This document shows, piece after piece, positions 11,252 to 24,543 of a DNA stretch of 64,000 bases. Made by a program: the position numbers and the translations under genes. Source of the DNA: Capsicum annuum. Lineage: Eukaryota > Streptophyta > Magnoliopsida > Solanales > Solanaceae. The stretch's first letter is position 1, and each line of letters begins with the position of its first letter. The stretch covers positions 1-64,000 of the forward strand of contig NW_025881637.1 of NCBI RefSeq assembly GCF_002878395.1, read 5' to 3'. The notes below the pieces were generated by a model that worked only from the letters and a program-made list of their open reading frames with translations, made no database searches and had not been told where the DNA came from.

Positions 11252-12950
11252 CTCCACACTTCTACTACAAGCAAGACATTCAAGCTAGTACTACAATGAC
11301 TACACAGAATGCAAGTTCCTACACTAAGCATGTTACAAACACAACTGACAGTTCAAGAATACTACAAAACATCCTAGCCTCAAGAATTGACACACCTAGA
11401 TGGAAAAATCATCTATATTGTTCAATCAAAGACATCATAAAAATCACCAAACTATCATCAAATATGTGCCCTCATAACAAGAGAGTTACCCATAATCACT
11501 CATAATAATGCAATTTATTATAAATTGGGTACAAGAATCAAATTACGCTCACACTCACAAAAAATTCTGAAGTTACACAAGATGAAACATAGGCTTTCCC
11601 TTAGTGTAGTACTCCACTAATATCAGAACGATGAAACTTAGGATCAAGTAGGTCTTTAAGGGTTGTATGTAGTCTAAGGGATGGGTAGGAACTAATTTGA
11701 TTAGGAATAGTGACAATCTTCCCTAAGCGCTTTAATACATCACACTTTTCATTCAATTCACCTTTAATAACCGATTTCCACCACCACTTTTGTCTACCCC
11801 TATCTTTTGTTTTGACTTATCTAATTAAGCCTATTCACATATACTATGGTGGGAGTATTATCTATTAATTCATGATTCAATTTTGCCCTTCTTCACATAC
11901 ACTTTACGGTTACGCACCCCTATGATTGTCACCCTTAACTTAAGCGATTTGCCTTAGTTGAGGTGCACAATATCCAAGGAGGATTAGGGCCAAAATCGAT
12001 TCATTGTAATATAAATGATCTAAAAATGTCAATTTATTTAGCACAAATTTCTCTAACTCCCAACCACAACACATAAATTATATACACCAATAACTATTAC
12101 TTTGGAGCTGCACTTTCACCTTTCTCTTACTTGAATTTCAAACTCCTTCATGCAATTAATTTTACACTAAAGAGCTTAGGAGCTTTCAATCAAATTAAGG
12201 TCTATCGAAGAAGGGGATATATGCTACATATGAGGCTTCCAAATAAAGTAAGCTAAAGGATAAATGGGGTTAACTATGATTATGGACACTGGTAGGTCAA
12301 AAAAGGGTTGAAACATGTACATCAAAGAAATGCCTATATCATCTCCTAAACCCACACTCTTTATTTCCCTTTTCATACACACTAGGTAAGTTTTAGACAT
12401 CAAGTATAAAAAGTGATATACAACAACCTCAGACATTTATGGAACATGCTTAACTCAAGTAGGATCATTATAGACTCTTAACCAAACAATCACATGAATT
12501 CAACATTAAGCCAACAAGTACAAGAGTCGTAATCAAAATCCTAGGCATCTAAAAAGTAGTAATTTATACAATCAACATGCTTTTACAAGCAAAACACTTG
12601 CATCTTGAATTCACACATATAACCAACATGAATATCTTACTTACCTAAAAAAAAAAAAAATTACCCCTAAAAATGGGAATTTTCCCACCCCACACTTAAA
12701 AATCTACTTTGTCCCCAAAGTATACTAAAAAGTAGAGATAAAAATACTCCTTGAGGCCTCTAGGCCTAGCTAGCAGGATCTTTATACATCAAAAGGGTCC
12801 AGGAACCCCACACTTAGTCTTTGGTTATGCTCCTTAGCTCGGGTTTTTCGGTACTCAGACTTCCTATCAGCCTGTGACTCAACAAAATAAAAACTAGTGA
12901 ATTAAAAGCTAAATAAAACCTACTTTAACTTTGGTTGACTCCCAAGAAGT
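11252..12950 (-). other. Element C 3' noncoding region
   Basis: Noncoding DNA between the ORF and 3' LTR of element C. It aligns by eye with 56700-58270 in element B (shared cataggctttcccttagtgt, ctaagggatgggtag and ccccacacttaaa.atctacttt words), and more distantly with 41500-42400 of A and 21600-22350 of D. The small open frames on both strands here have no protein similarity. Confidence 0.65.
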
Positions 12951-14151
12951 GCCTGATTAGTGTCTTGGCATGACCCACATTAACTTTTTCCTCCACCTTG
13001 AGGATATAAATTTTACCCTAACTTTACATCCATATTTTTGCTTCCCTCATAGGGTGGTGGTACAAAGATGAACGAACCAAGTAATGTATGGTGCACGGTA
13101 AACCACTCGACCTTAAAGTGAGGTATATTTTTATGGTGCTTATCTTGTGCAAAATTAAGAAGATAGGATTCCTAATCCTTATCTTCAGACTCTTTTACTA
13201 TTTCAGATGACTCCACAGATATGTCGTTATCTAAACATAATATAGATAATTTCTTTGAATGAGGCCTAACCAATCCCACTTCAAAATTTACACCATACAC
13301 TACTCACGCACTCTTATTCATCTTCTTGATTTCAGTCTCAAAAGAAAGATGACAGTCGAATGGGTCAAATTCTTGTGTTTTCTCTACAAATTGTCTAGTA
13401 TTCTCCTATGCTTTTCTCTACCTCTGTGGAGATGGTGGTGGTGGTATCTCATTAACCTGTTAAACAACTTTAGTTTTCAAGTGCTCAAACTTCCTCAAAT
13501 GATCAGCAACTTTGTCTGCAACCGGTTGGGGAGCCAACTTTGCATCTACATTCTTAGTTGTATTTGGGGGATTTTTATTAAGCTCTTTACCATACATCAA
13601 AGTGCTTGGATTTACTTGTTTAGTAGGTTCATTGTCACTTGGAAAACAACCTTGAGACCTGGAATTTTGTTCCTACGATATCTGCCCCAACTGATTCTCC
13701 AACTGCTTGAAAATTATTTGCCAATTTTTTAGTTCAACAGCCAACTATTCTTGGGTGGCCATAAACTTCTTTAATATCTCCTCTATGTTATTGGCATGTG
13801 TGTTTTGTTGTTGCTACTGCAACTTCTACTGCTGTTTGTTCCATGATTGAATTGGTGGTTGAGTCTCCGCCTTTGATTTTAGGCATTCCCATAATATGGC
13901 CTTTGAGCATTACCCACAAACATCACTGACTCAAGATTGGTAGCACACATAGATGCAGAATGACCACTATTTCCACAAACCTCACACCAACTTGTGGTGT
14001 GCTCCATAGATAGGATTGTATCTACCTCATATTGTGAAGTTTCTTTCCATGCACTTTCATCAAAATCTGGACAAAAATCCTCTCGGTGGGGCCCCCCACA
14101 AAAACAAAAAGAATCATCATCACTCGAAAACTATCTATCCCAAGATGCCAT
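12951..14151 (-). pseudogene. Element C mini-gag with zinc knuckles, disrupted
   Basis: From the ATG at 14151 the frame reads MASWDR, a stop, then a first zinc-binding segment (CFCGGPHREDFC). An intact CX2CX4HX4C knuckle follows (CEVCGNSGHSASMC), then an FVGNAQRPYYGNA tail of the kind seen in Athila-like gag nucleocapsid. After many stops the C-terminal end reads HHKNIPHFKVEWFTVHHTLL and FIFVPPPYEGSKNMDVKLG, homologous to the ORF end in element A. No capsid-like domain precedes the knuckles, so the protein would be essentially nucleocapsid only. Its job is inferred: RNA packaging for a parasite element. Confidence 0.65.
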
Positions 14152-14258
14152 ATCAAGAGTGTGACTAATAAGGAAAAGAAAACAAAAAGAAAAAACTACT
14201 AAGATATGTACAACTCAATATAGATAAACTAAAAATAAGATACTTTCCTATTTATAAT

Positions 14259-14276
14259 TCCCCAGAAATGAAGCCA
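14259..14276 (-). other. Element C primer-binding site (tRNA-Asp)
   Basis: The minus strand reads TGGCTTCATTTCTGGGGA next to the 5' LTR. It matches 13 of 18 bases of TGGCGCCGTTGCCGGGGA, the tRNA-Asp primer site used by Athila-type elements. Confidence 0.75.
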
Positions 14277-14281
14277 AAAAC

Positions 14282-15913
14282 TTTTGCGCCCAAGTACACA
14301 CGTAAGTGTACGTGGTCTCCCCAAGTAGTAAAGTTTCCCTTTAGAAGTCAACTATCGATTCCACAGGGACTAGTGTTAAGAAACTATACAATTTTAGTTT
14401 AATTACAGAGATTAAAGTTGTGTAAAAGTAACTAAAAGAGTTTTAGCGTTGTAAACTAATGTCAAGTGAACAATGAAGAAAAATAAGAGCTTGGACAATC
14501 AATAAATAGAAACCCGAGCTTAAATAACTGCGAACAATCATACTAAGCTAATAAACTTCATTGGTTAGATTACTTATAAAAGTTATTGATTCACATAGTC
14601 GATTTTCTGATCATAGTCACTCGATCCTCTAATCACCTATCTAATTTAGCCCTACAACTACATCGTTGAGCAGGGGTATGAGAAATAAGATAAAAACATT
14701 TATATTTCACCCCATAGTAAACCAAATAAGGCTTGTAGGTATATGTCTATCCTAGACGCTAATTCAAATCCCTTATTTTATAAAAGAATAGAACCTTACT
14801 CTATTTACCTCCACATTCTATCCTCTTATTCCCCTTCTTAATCTCACAAAGATGACAATGGATGTGTTTTGTAAAAAGGATAAATAAAAAATCAAATATC
14901 ATAACCAATCAAAATCAAATTAATTCAAGCAATAGTAATCATGTTCTTGGCCTTAACCCCAGAAAGGGGACTTTTAGCAATTCATGGACATAACCATAAT
15001 CATCATGGATAAAAACAAGATAAAATCCATATATAAACTAAAGTAAAAGAATAAAAACCCTAATGGAAATATTTTCCATACCCTCTCCAAGTGTCAAAGT
15101 CGTCCAAGGTATATAACATCAAGTTTAAGTGTCCTATTTTTAGGAGGACAAAACTGTCGAAATTGACCTAGGGTCGGCATCGTGGAGCTCATAGTGGGGA
15201 CTAGGTTGAGCGAAGCTCCCTAATTATGGAAACACACTATTGTGGGTAAATTATGGAGATACCTATGTATGGAACACTCTTAATATCCATGTATTTGGTC
15301 ATATATGCACCATGGACATTTAAAGTGTTTGTTTTACGTCAAATCTTGTCCTGTGCTTTTGTTGATCCATTCCAAGACTTTTTGTGATGTTTCCACTTGA
15401 TTTACAGCTTTTATATCATTTATATATCATCATAATGAACTAAAAAAGCATCCTATAGCATTAAAAACCCCAAAATAGAGCTCAAAAAACCATAATCCAC
15501 AATGGTGAACTAGAAACATAAGCTAGGAACTAGTTTCGTCCTATTAGTCTTTAGCTTAGTGTTTTGAATCTTGGATTGATTAAATTGAAATTTAAAAATT
15601 ATAAAAAAGTTTTTCCACACATAATTAAACAATCAATCCATTATGAACTCATTACTCACACTACAATCCATCGAGATCAACTAGAACAACACCTAGCTCA
15701 AGCTAGTAACACTAGTTTTCTCATTTGAACTTTAAGTGACCAAATAGATTAAAAACTTGTTTGAAAGACACCTTAAAAATTGTAATCAAGTACTTAAAAA
15801 CTTAGATGATCAATTATATCATTATTTACTCATTAAGCGCATAAGTGGTCCTCAAAACAAGACTAAATAAGCTCAGATAACAACTCTAAGGTGAATAAAT
15901 CCACCTCAGATCA
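14282..15913 (-). repeat. Element C 5' LTR
   Basis: Partner of 5941-7588, 1632 bp. The hairpin module lies at 14941-14990 (aaccccagaaaggggactttt). The right end agatca is followed by TSD acaac. Confidence 0.85.
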
Positions 15914-18118
15914 ACAACCTTATACAAAAACTTTAATTTGGCTCCACAATATGCATTCCACTATCTTACCATAGTGTCCTTGAGTTGTAAAAAAAGACCA
16001 GTTATTCCTGTTACCCCTGAAAACATTCTCCATATACTATTAGCTACTAGGCATGTAATAAATAAATGATCAAAGTTTTCTTGTGCATTGTTGTTGTAGC
16101 AATAACAAATGACTTATACAACTACCTTAATCTTTACTAGAACCTCTCCAATAGAAATTCTTTTCCTCCATATTCTCCATAGAAGAAAAATGATTTTTAA
16201 AGGTATTCCTTTATCCCATATATGCATAATCAGCTCAAGAGGTGTACTACTATATCTTATAAACTCCACGTACTTCTGATAGAAAACTTTCTAGAATTAG
16301 TGAGCATCCACCGGGTTTATCCCATCCTTTATTGTTATGAATCACTCCAATTAGCTCTGCAATTAAATCGTAGTTCTAGTTTTCTTGATTCATTAACTTG
16401 TTTACCTCATCAAAATCTTCATTAATGTTTTGATTAATTGGAAGGTAATCATAAAGATCTACCAACTAAATCCAGTTGTCCATCCAAATATTAGAATAAC
16501 CATATCTTGTTTCCCACCAAATCTCCTGATCAATATTATCTGTTGTAATTAATATGTGTTTCTAGCATTAAGAACATCTCTCCCACTCTACCTCCTAGGG
16601 TCTATGTCTTTTGCAATATTTGATCCATAAAGATTTTTCCCTCAAAGATTTTTTTGTCCTATAATTCTACTATAACTTACCAAAAAGATCTTTGGACACA
16701 TCAAATAAAGACCTAAAATCCAATCCACCTTCATTCTTAGGTTGACAGATATCAGACTATGCCACTTAGTGTTTTGTCTTTCCCTCTTATTTAAAGTTCC
16801 ACAAAAATTTAGCAAAATTTTATTTAGATCATTAATGACACACTAAGGGGAAATGATAGTAGACAAAATAAATATTGGCATGCTTTATAAAACATGATTA
16901 ATCAAGAAAGACTTTCCCTCAAAGTATAAGATCTTACTTTTCGATACATTCAGCTTATTCTGCATCTTTTTGATAAGTTCTACAAAGTCATGTTTCTACT
17001 TCTTTGCATGACCAATAGTAAACCCTAAATATATCTAAGGAATCTTACCCCCTCTGAAAATTAGTAATTCTTGTAACTCCTGAATAACAACATTTATTGC
17101 CTTGTTATACATATAGAATATGATTTTTTTTCTTATTAACATTTTGCTCTGACAGTAATTCATACTTCTCTAAAACCTCCATAATTAGTTGCAAAGTATT
17201 TTTCTCAGCTTAAGCAAATATTATGATGTTATCCGTATAGACTAAGTGGTTCAAGATGTCACTCCATCTAGGCATGCCAAAGCTCTTAAATTTTCTATTG
17301 TAAAATTGTTGATTAAGAGCCCTAGACAAAACTTTTGCTGACAAAATGAATAGAGAGGAAGAAAGAGAATCTCCTTGTTTAACCTCTCTAGTGGAATGAA
17401 AGAAACCACGAGTTTGTCCATTAATAAGAATAGAATACCAATTGTTAGCAACTAGCCTCTAGATTTTATCAACAAACAACCTACTAATACCCATTTTGTA
17501 CAAGTCTGTAATTAATAAATCCCAATCAACTCTATCATAGGCTTTGGCTAGGTCAAGCTTAATAACCATATTTGCAGGCTTTCCTCTTTTTCTAATATCA
17601 GAGATAATCTCCTGAGCTAATAGAACATTTTCTATAATATTTCTTCCCTTCACAAAACTTACTGGTGAGGGAAAATAAGATTAGGCGAAAGATTTCCATT
17701 CTTTCATGAATTATCCTTGAGATCACCTTAAAAAATTACTTAAACTAATTGGTCTTAGTCGAAAAATATTTGGATGACACCTTTTTTAGGCAGTAAGACT
17801 AATTTAGTATTAGTAATAGATTTAGATAAGGTTGATTATTGAAAAAAAATCATTAGAAACCTCGATAATATCTCCACCCACTATATCCTAGAAAGCATAA
17901 TAAAAATGGCCATTGAAGCTATCCGGATCGTATGAACTCTCTCCATTCAGCTCAAAGATAGATTTTTTGATCTCATTTTCATTGGGCATGACATTAAGCA
18001 TAGAATTTTCATTATCATCAATATAGGGAGAAATGTGTTGCAGTAATAAAAATTCTTCAGAGGTGGACTCTCTTGATAATTAATGCTGCAAAAATAACAA
18101 TGCCTTATTATCAAATGA
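15914..18118 (-). pseudogene. LINE ORF2 reverse transcriptase, interrupted and mutated
   Basis: Minus-strand LINE RT read from about 18100 downward. An ELNGESSYDPDSFNGHFYYA segment is followed by RLRPISLSNF, then KGRNIIENVLLAQEIISDIR and KPANMVIKLDLAKAYDRVDW (17653-17459). Next comes an NNWYSILINGQ-like segment in shifted frames, then the catalytic loop NHLVYTDNIIIF near 17225-17250. The catalytic YADD is therefore YTDN, which is inactive. Frameshifts and stops continue to the element C junction at 15914. The 5' side is cut at 18118 by the LTR of element D. Endonuclease and ORF1 are absent. Confidence 0.9.
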
Positions 18119-18787
18119 TGTCGCCAAAAACTATACCTCCAAGAAAGTATAATGCGGTTGCTATCAAATATATAATAAAACAAAGTTTGGGATCGGACCC
18201 ATAGGGAATAGGCCAAATTTTTATCTTGAACTTGCTGAAGTAGCCCAAAGATGTAGAAAAGAAACAGTAATATGGTAACAGATCTTGATTATTTTAGGTT
18301 TAAATCAATATGAGATGAATACTAGGACTGTGTTACCCCTGACTTTCTAACTCTGTAGACTTATCGTGCTTCGTCGAACTATCCCAATGCCTAGCATATT
18401 GAATTAGACAAGTTATGTATCACTAACCATCTTGTTAACACCTTTGGTAAATTTCGCTCTTTACCTTTTGAGTCTCAAAGTGTCGCCTCACTAACCCTTG
18501 TCCTGTATCCCAAATTAACTATTACCTTTTTAGTGTCAAGTTAATTAGATAAGGGTTGATAGACACAAATTACTATCGTGATCTTCTTTTCCTAATCTCT
18601 ACCTCTCTTTTGAAGTAAGTATAAAAACAAGAAGGCTCTTAACATCTGTAGTCATTAAGAAAGAAATCAAATTGAAGAAGAACACACTACATGCAAGAAT
18701 ATTTATCAGGAATGACTTTGCACTTCCTCTACTTTGTTATTCCATCAAGGTTCCCACAACCCTAGCTTGGTGGTTTAGCTACTCATA

Positions 18788-20903
18788 TGACACGACTCGA
18801 ACTAGGGCCTGGTTGTGTCAGGTATCTCAAGTCCAACTAGAATTGGAGACCACCCCCAATACCAAACCATTGACCTCTTTATACCCCATGTTAGATACAT
18901 TTAGAACATATAACAAGATAAGAGAATATCAATTTAAAGACATTATGATAAGTTTATAACCAAAACCAATCAATACGAATACCAATACCGATACTGATAC
19001 CGATACCGCCCATGTCCATAGTAGTCTGACAAAGCCTCTAATCAAAACCAAAGAATATATAGTCGGGACATGCCCCCGATCATAGCCCAAATAAAAACCA
19101 AAACCAAAAGAAATAGTAAGGACATACAGAAATCCATAAAATAAAATGTGGTGTTTTAAAGTATGGAAGCTCACCATTTCAGACTGATTCACGAGATAAT
19201 CTCAAATCCTAGTCAATGTGCAAAAGAAGTAGAAATATGGTCAGTTCCTGCATCGTGTGGGGATACAGCATCCGAAGACAGTTAGCGGGGTGAACGCCAG
19301 CATGTAACTCAGGGATAAGGATATAATAATGCCATCAAGTCAAACCAAAGCACATGTACACATCTATGTATATCCATTTATATACATATATATAATGTCG
19401 GGATAGGGAACATTCTTAGCATGAACTTTTAAAACCTTAACCTGAGTTTGAGTAGCTTTACCATCAAAATTCCACCCAGGGGCTATATAGGTCCAGTGTT
19501 ACCCCTCAATGAGGCCTAATGCGTGTTAGCTACATGAACCAGAGATATCATAGATGATAGAGGATTCCCTTTCACCCTTCACGCTCCATGATACATATAT
19601 ATGTATGTGCACTTTGGGGATTCCCTTGTACCACACATGTACATGGTCATCAAGACCAACCCTCATGTCGGCAAACATAAGTTTCTAGTATCAGTCCTTC
19701 AGACTCCTACATTCATAGCTAGCTAACACATCTCCCAATATTTTCCAATTAAAACATTTAACACATAATCCAACAACTAATTTTAGGAGTCAAATATTAA
19801 GGCATTATTAAGTGGTATCATCATACCAACCATATCTTGCAAGCAATTTCATTAGACCACACTTAAAAGATTCCTATGTACCCCACAGACTCTATTGATA
19901 AAATCTCTTGGGGGATTCCCGCGTACCCCGTAATGTTTTCATAATCATTCCCTAACCATTTAACCATTTATACCATGTATTAGTTTCAAGAAACAAGCCA
20001 AGCCAAATAACAATGTATAAACTAAAATTAATTTTATAAATGGGTTGAGGTTATTACCGATTTCCATACCAACCAATCAATTTGGGGATTTCTTTGTACC
20101 CCTATTTTCATCCACCATTCCCATGCAGACCAATGTATTTACCAACCATCAATTTAAACACAATAATTTCATAAATTTCATGGAAAAAACATTTAAACAA
20201 TTTATATTATAAACCCTCAACCCATAGTTCAAAACCCAATATCAATATCTCATGAGCAATACTTTAAATCACAAACTTTTTCAAAATTGATAATGAGAGA
20301 AGAGTAACATGCCTGAAATACCAAGAAATTTGGAAGAGATAGCATCCTTAGAACCCTAAATGAACACTTTTCTTTAAACCCTAGCCTTAACTTGAACAGG
20401 GAGTTTAAGAGAGAATTTTTGGAGTGTTTTATTGGGAATGATATGATAATGAAGTCCCAAGGATGGCTTCAAGTCGTGGGGTCCAAGGGGTTAAATTTTA
20501 AAATGTCCAGAGTGTCCTCAACTTAAAAACTAAAAAAGTGTTGCCTTTGACTACGAGTCAACTATTGACTCGTTGCCATACCTTATGACTCATCACCACG
20601 AGTTGAGGACCCCACGACTTGAGACCCTACGACTCATAGAGTCCATTCGTAGTTAACACAGAACCCAAATTAGGGTATACACTAGCCACTTACGATTGCA
20701 CCTAACGGCTCATAACATAACCTTACGGATCTTAGTGAGCCACTCGTACTTAGAGCAGAGTCAATACACCAACTTACTGACTTGGTTACGACTTGTCCCA
20801 ACAATTCATCAAGACACATTATGACTCTGGGGGTCCAATCGTAACTAATGCAGTGAGATCAAGCTCAAGAAATTTCCAAGGGATAAAAATCTGGGGTGTT
20901 TCA
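18788..20903 (-). mobile_element. Solo LTR E1 (chromovirus, Tekay/Del-like)
   Basis: Minus strand begins TGAAACACCCCAGATTTTT and ends GAGTCGTGTCA, as in Tekay/Del LTRs. Flanking pentamers are tcata (18783-18787) and tcatg (20904-20908); the uninterrupted copy of this site in the other D LTR reads tcata. No internal region. It includes a hexamer run (ATACCG/ATACTG) at about 18978-19008 and a dyad motif array at 20540-20870. Confidence 0.78.
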
Positions 20904-21107
20904 TCATGTTTGTAAGAGAATCCATAGAATTCATGAAAGAAAGTATGTGAATAATCTTATAATAATTTAATAACAAAAAAATCTCAAATTAATATCCAAC
21001 CATAAAAACCATAAACACTTGATTCCAAGATCAAAAGTCAAATCTAAGAATCAATATAGTATTGTGAATGTAAAGCGTGTGTAAACTAATACAAGAACAT
21101 AAAAAGG

Positions 21108-21118
21108 GTATTTATATA
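21108..21118 (-). promoter_or_regulatory. TATA box in element D LTR
   Basis: Minus strand TATATAAATAC. The U3 motif array begins about 60 bases upstream in sense. The partner LTR at 34.49 kb has a mutated version. Confidence 0.55.
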
Positions 21119-21574
21119 ATACATCAAAACCAAAAAAATCTGAACCAAAATGAAAAAGAAAACAAAGTCGACAACAACTTACGAACCCCTTAATGTCCGT
21201 AATTACTACTTACGGACCAATAGGTGGGTTGTAAGTGCCAGAAAAACTCTCCATGCTGCAGAAGACTACCTACGATGGCACTTCGAGGGTCACAATTGGT
21301 ACTTATGCCCTATTAGTGACCCTCCATAACTTTCAAAACATACTTTAGACTTCAGTTTCTCAGAATATTTTTCTTCTGACACTTACATGGCCCCTTACAG
21401 TGGCCATAAGTGGAATCCTCTGCGCACTTCAACTCTTTTTCTTCTTTTCATCTCCAAAACCTAGTTTCCTGCAAAACAAGCACAAAAATACATCATATCT
21501 AACAAATAGGACCTAATTACTTGCATATTTTCCACTTTAAAGCATTAAAATTTCCATGAAACATTGACACATCA

Positions 21575-22351
21575 ACGTCCTCAACTTTAAATATTTGCAT
21601 GTCCTCAGGCAACAAACACATAACAAAACAACATGATGCTTAACTAAGAGAAACCTTAGGCACCTACGACAGTCAACTTAATGTCAGCTCAACAACTTTT
21701 ACCCCTTCTATTTTCAACTTTTCAAAACGAACTGTGTGGATCTATGTAGCACAATATTGTGAAACAAAGAAATCAATCTATGACATTATATTAGCAACAA
21801 ACACCAAGCAAACATGTAGTAACACTACCCGAAAAGATAAGTAGCTAGCAACACAACCCAAGTACCCTCACAATAAAGAAGTCCCACTCTCACTTTATGA
21901 TCATGCATGTTAACCAAGGAAGATATGGAGACACTCAAACTAACAAAGAAAGTTCCAATGGATATACATTGTATACCAAAAGCTTGCCATTATGTTCATT
22001 ACTTTTGTTTTTTTGACAGTTGGACTAGGATCACTATAGGACTTTACTTGGCTTGTAATGTAAGCTTGGGGGATGGTATGGTATAATTTGAGAACTAGTG
22101 ACTCACCTTCCTTGACACTACAATTACATTTAGGTTCCACTTCTCACCCATTTTTTTATTTCTCTCTTATTTCTTCCTTATTGCTTATTTAGGTTAGATG
22201 CGGTCTTTATTCCTTTTTTTCTTTTTCACTTTTATTTTTTTACTTTTCTTTTTTATCTTATTCTTTTCTTTTACCACACTCAACCCTACTTTCTTCGTAT
22301 CTTATTCAAACCTTTTTTTATATAAATTTTAACTATGCACCCCTATGATAG
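21575..22351 (-). other. Element D 3' noncoding region, part 1
   Basis: Starts with the purine tract (minus strand TTAAAGTTGAGGACG) next to the 3' LTR. It is similar to 41483-42230 of element A (caacaaacacat, ataaagaagtcc and cataagcttgcc-type words). Noncoding. Confidence 0.65.
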
Positions 22352-24543
22352 TGTCACGACCTAAAGTAGGGTTTGGCCGTGATGGGTATCTCAAGTCCAA
22401 CAAGGACTGAAGACAACTACCCTGCACCTAACCAAACAGAACATAATACCCCAATGTCAAATGAATTTTGAACATATAACAAGATAGTATAAGATGAACT
22501 CGAAGACTTCACGATAAGTTAAAAGCTAATAACAGGCTGAAATAACCAATCAACATCACCACCTAAGTCCATAGTAATCCAAAAAAACCTTCTAAGAAAA
22601 ATCAAAATCCATAAAGTATTGGGACATGCCCCTAAACCTTACAATGACAATGCAATATTAATGATAATGCAAAATCTCAATTCAACTCTATGAAAGAAAC
22701 TAATGAAATGTCTAAGTTTTTGGAGAATAGAAGCTCACCACTTTACCATATGAATTGATGAACCGAGATGATCCACTTAATTTGCATAGGAAAAGTAGAA
22801 ATATCTCTGTTGCCTGCATCTCATGGGGATACAGCATTCGGAGACGGTTAATGGGTTGAACAATAGCATGTAAATCAGGGGTAAAAGAGGAAAATAAAGC
22901 CATTATCAATACTCCAAAGTCAATTAAAATACAATGCACATAACTAAATGCATATACATATGTATATATCAGATATTGGAAAAGGGAATAAGTCTTAATA
23001 TACACTTTAAAACTTTAGCCTGGATTGTGTAGCTCACCTTCATAGCATAAGAAGGTACCTATGGGCTATATGGTCTAGATATTCCCTAGCTGGAAGGGCC
23101 TTAGTGCATGTAGTTGCATTAACCAGAGGATATACATATGCACCATGGGGGACTTGAACCTACCGACATACTAAGATGACTTAAGCACCCAATCACGTGA
23201 TATAATGTGGGGGAATCGAACCTTCCAATCATATAATAATAAGTACTCAAACCACCCGATCATTTAGACCCCTGCTTCAGCAACCGCAATTTCCAGTATT
23301 AGTTCTCAGGACCTTCACTTTTATGAATCAGCTACACAACCCTCTTTAAAGCCCCATTAAAATATTATTTTCATACATTACCATTCATTTGGCCATATTA
23401 CACATTAAGCCATACATTATTAATATCGTCATACCAACTACACTTGCAAGGTAACATCAACATGCTATCACAATTATCTTAGAAAAACAACTCCCTATGT
23501 TTATTAATACAAGATTCGGAAACTGACTCCTTTTGTTCATTAAATCAAGCCATTAAGTTTCAATAACCACTTTATATCAAGAAATCATTTCAAAAGTAGT
23601 TCAATGCAATTTTATTCATACTCAAAACTACTTTCACAAAATTGGGTTCAGGTTATACCTATTCAATTGTCAATATCTATAAAATTTGAGGAAGTCACAA
23701 TCCCCTAGTTTATTCACCATACGGTTTCAAAACCATCATTTAATCATAACCAATTCATATACAAACATGAAACATCACATAAACAACAATTATTCAAAAC
23801 CCCTCAACATATTTTGAAAAACCCATATTCCAGACCATCCAATTTAAACCATTCAACTATATGCTTTTCATAATTTGAGATTTAAGAAAGTGTAACATGC
23901 CTGAAACACCAAGTTTTATGGAGATAGTTCAACCCTTAAAGATGTACTTAACCCACTTCTTAGAAAACCTAAGTGTGGATGCTTGTGAGACTTGAGAGAG
24001 AAGAAAAAATGTATGGAGTATGTTATCGATGAAAATAGGGTCCCAAGTATGTTTATAGGTCATGGTTATTATTGGGATAAGAGGGAAATGTCTAAGAGAC
24101 CACCATTTACAAAGATGGAAAAATAAATTGTCAGTTGTTACGGGTCTCATAACGGCTTATAATGACTCATTATGACTTGTCTCTACACGTTGTTTTCAAG
24201 ATAGTGTCACCAGGCACACATATTGTTGACATTATGATTCATATACCATGGCTCATAGTGGGACAGTATGACTCGCCGAGTCCAGGCGTAGTCAACACAG
24301 AAACTATTTGGATGCATACTAGTTATCCTATGATTTACACACAACGACCTTTAATGAGTCCTCATGACTCATAGACAGCCACTCATAATCAAAGAAGAAA
24401 ACTTTACCACACACATTGATCTGACTATGATTTGAGTCTAATAACTCATCAAGACTCCCTACGACTGGTAGGGTAAGTCGTAGTCAGGAAAGTGAGAATA
24501 AAATTTCAGAAATTTTCAAGGACCAAAAATATAGGGTGTTATA
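22352..24543 (-). mobile_element. Solo LTR E2 (same family as E1)
   Basis: Plus strand begins tgtcacgacctaaagtaggg and ends agggtgttata. A perfect TSD gatag flanks it (22347-22351 and 24544-24548). It shares with E1 the tggggatacagcatnngnagac segment, the order of parts and the dyad motif array near its U3 end (24130-24490). The last base pair of the terminus has mutated from CA to TA. Confidence 0.82.

Larger units (their letters stand above)
5941..15913 (-). mobile_element. Element C: non-autonomous Athila-like LTR retrotransposon
   Basis: LTRs lie at 5941-7588 and 14282-15913 in the same orientation, flanked by a perfect 5-bp TSD acaac (5936-5940 and 15914-15918) inside a LINE. The element reads on the minus strand: 5' LTR on the right, tRNA-Asp primer site next to it, a short zinc-knuckle ORF, about 1.7 kb of noncoding DNA, then the 3' LTR. 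Element H (7662-11251) has inserted near the 3' LTR. No RT, RNase H or integrase remains, so it must have depended on proteins from a related autonomous element. Confidence 0.85.
18119..21574 (-). repeat. Element D 3' LTR (about 1.34 kb, split by E1)
   Basis: The LTR pieces are 18119-18787 and 20904-21574. They align in order with 33588-34868 (shared cccataggga-type, gtgcttcctctactt-type and ccatagaattcatgaaa words). A TATA box (minus strand TATATAAATAC) lies at 21108-21118. A motif array of CTTACGG/CCGTAAG type occupies 21170-21440 in U3. Confidence 0.8.

Noticed and set aside
11164..11505. 113-codon plus-strand open frame
   Set aside because: It crosses the H LTR / element C junction, so it cannot be an inherited gene.
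13259..13732. 157-codon plus-strand open frame
   Set aside because: It is antisense to the element C mini-gag region, has no recognisable domain and is rich in aromatic and leucine residues, as expected from reading the wrong strand.
18960..19010. Hexamer repeat as a telomere-like or regulatory array
   Set aside because: Only about five imperfect ATACCG/ATACTG units inside a solo LTR; a simple microsatellite is sufficient.
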